Source of the DNA: Prevotellaceae bacterium
GTDB lineage: Bacteria; Bacteroidota; Bacteroidia; Bacteroidales; UBA932
Assembly: GCA_031284065.1 (NCBI GenBank)
Contig: JAITAP010000182.1
Coordinates: 1 to 25,397 of the forward strand
Reading direction: 5' to 3'
Length of the DNA: 25,397 bases
The notes below the pieces were generated by a model. It was not told the DNA's origin. It did not search any database and saw only the letters and a program-made list of their open reading frames with translations. This document shows, in pieces, positions 24,139-25,397 of the stretch. Position numbers and translations under genes: made by a program. Position 1 is the stretch's first letter, and the number at the start of each line of letters is the position of its first letter.

Positions 24139-25383
24139 TTAGTTATTCAACCATATACTTACTCCAAAACGCCCGCCGACGTGGTTTCCCAACGCCACTT
24201 CCTCAATCAGGTAGCCTTGCGTTTTGGCTACTACGCCAAGGTTTAGGGAAATGCCCAAGCCTGTTTTGGCGGAAGAAAAAAATCTATACTTTAGCGTAGC
24301 GTCAACAGCTCCGCCCCACTGCCCTTGGGTGGTATTAAAATCCAAGCCCTTGGGCTGCTGCCAGCCGTGCAGCGTAGCGTCGGCTATCCACCGCTTGCCG
24401 AGCGGAATGTTGGCAAACTCTACGCCTGCCGCCGGAAACCACGTGCTGCGGTTTTGAAATTCGCGCAGGTAAACGTGCGAGTTGAGCTTGCCCCACTTTA
24501 CCCAAAAGTGCTCGTCGATGAAATCGCCAAAGGGCGACATGCCGTAGCCGCCGGCAAGGTTAAACTTCAAGCCGTTTTTCAGCGTAAAGCCTGTTTTGGT
24601 AAGCAGCACAGGGTCTATCAGGTTTATGAGCGACCGGTAGCGAACGCGGTTGTGAAACTTTTTTTCCTCGTCCGTCAGGTCGGCAAGCTTGGTATGGCGC
24701 GTAAACTCCATCTCCGGACGGTGGAGATGCCGTATGGCGCTCAGCACGTCGTGACCTACTATATCGCGCTCCAACTCCGATTCTTCCGGCAGGTTGAAAT
24801 CTGTTTTTATAAAATAGTATGACGTTACTATTAGCTTTCGTAAAAAAATATCTGCAAACAATATTCCGGTTGTTTCTTTTTCCCAAGTCAAGAGAGCTGT
24901 GGAGCGCAGGGCAAGGGCGTAGTCGGATTCGTTGCCTGCAACGTGCAGGCGAATGTAGGTGGGCAGCTTGGTATCGCGCAGATTTTTCAGCTCCGCATCC
25001 CGCACGCCGTTTACGTAGGCTGTCCCATGCCGATTGTAATACGGCGCAGATATGGAGCCTATCCCTTCGGCAGTTAAAATGCTGCGGTGCCCCTCCTCAT
25101 GAGATAGAGGGTACAGCAGAATCTCGCTTAAAGACTCTATGAGCACCATTGTTTTTGCTTTTGTAAATTTTTTCAACCTCAGATCTATGGTGTCGGGGAG
25201 GGCGTTCGCCAGCGTGCGGAACCCTAAGCGGTAGGCGCTCAGGAAATTTTCGTTGCTCTGCCGCATGGTGTACAGCCGCGCCGGAGCGTCCACGAGCAAA
25301 AATGAGTACTCTTGCTGCTGCGTTTCTTGAGCGTAAAGCGGCAGCGAACTCAAAAACAGTAAAGTAAGGGTAGATTTTCGCAT
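24139..25383 (-). CDS. Exported protein of unknown family with HEEGH metalloprotease-like motif
   Basis: I do not recognise the family with certainty. The 414-residue product has a signal peptide (about 1-19, SSLPLYAQ). Residues 82-108 (LIESLSEILLYPLSHEEGHR and on) contain HEEGH at 95-99, a fit to the HExxH zinc-protease motif on a hydrophobic helix. An NESDYALALRS segment places Glu152 as a possible third zinc ligand, as in gluzincins. A hydrophobic stretch follows at about 173-193 (ILFADIFLRKLIVTSYYF). From about 260 to the end the sequence alternates like beta strands (GLKFNLAGGYGMSPFG, GGRFGVSIWLNN) and could form a small outer-membrane barrel. The ATG at 25383 is close to the window edge, so its promoter is mostly outside. 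It is probably monocistronic here, ending before the rpsU leader. Confidence 0.6.
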   Translation of the reverse strand: MRKSTLTLLFLSSLPLYAQETQQQEYSFLLVDAPARLYTMRQSNENFLSAYRLGFRTLANALPDTIDLRLKKFTKAKTMVLIESLSEILLYPLSHEEGHRSILTAEGIGSISAPYYNRHGTAYVNGVRDAELKNLRDTKLPTYIRLHVAGNESDYALALRSTALLTWEKETTGILFADIFLRKLIVTSYYFIKTDFNLPEESELERDIVGHDVLSAIRHLHRPEMEFTRHTKLADLTDEEKKFHNRVRYRSLINLIDPVLLTKTGFTLKNGLKFNLAGGYGMSPFGDFIDEHFWVKWGKLNSHVYLREFQNRSTWFPAAGVEFANIPLGKRWIADATLHGWQQPKGLDFNTTQGQWGGAVDATLKYRFFSSAKTGLGISLNLGVVAKTQGYLIEEVALGNHVGGRFGVSIWLNN

Positions 25384-25397
25384 AACACAATATTTAA

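Overview
The window reads as chromosomal DNA of a Bacteroidota bacterium, most likely of the order Bacteroidales. Four things support this. Several genes are preceded by the Bacteroidota-type promoter (TTTG or TTG, 18 to 21 bases, then TAnnTTTG). A secreted protein carries a type IX secretion (T9SS) sorting domain. A TonB-dependent receptor is paired with a DUF4249 lipoprotein. The Bacteroidota-style clusters lptD/amidase/MCE and rpsU-xer-hpf are present. Genes are dense and lie mostly on the minus strand. Long plus-strand open frames opposite them are antisense shadows.

Layout. 1-320: non-coding, holding a roughly 120-bp palindromic repeat unit in 2.3 copies. 321-5215: an envelope block, with lptD on the minus strand divergent from an amidase and an MCE (MlaD-like) gene on the plus strand. 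5321-12783: a minus-strand block in which the two halves of a protein that is often one fused polypeptide (2-hydroxyacyl-CoA dehydratase activase/dehydratase) lie apart. The ATPase half is at 11020-12783 and the dehydratase-like half at 5321-7822. Between them sit an Rpn/PD-(D/E)XK nuclease-type gene and a T9SS-secreted endonuclease/exonuclease/phosphatase protein. 12837-14456: a BaiN/YhiN-type flavoprotein and a small helix-turn-helix protein, separated by a strong hairpin. 14521-18248: two secreted glycoside-hydrolase-like proteins (DUF4091/GH123-like and GH78-like), each with its own promoter. 18305-18688: a non-coding stretch rich in inverted and direct repeats. 18689-23754: a probable transcription unit rpsU, xerC/D, hpf, then a TonB-dependent receptor and a DUF4249 lipoprotein. 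24139-25383: an exported protein of unknown family with an HEEGH zinc-protease-like motif and a possible C-terminal barrel.

How the genes may work together. LptD, the amidase and the MCE protein serve outer-membrane and cell-wall upkeep. The activase and dehydratase halves would together form a [4Fe-4S], ATP-driven radical dehydratase-type system of unknown substrate, typical of anaerobes. The two glycosidase-like proteins, the secreted nuclease and the TonB receptor suit scavenging of polymers and nutrients. rpsU and hpf belong to translation and ribosome hibernation.

No tRNA, rRNA, CRISPR array, complete insertion sequence or prophage was recognised. The points most worth a second look are the HEEGH protein at the right end, the split dehydratase locus, the palindromic repeat array at the left end, and the hairpin-rich gap at 18305-18688. 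All family calls come from reading motifs by eye, without database searches.
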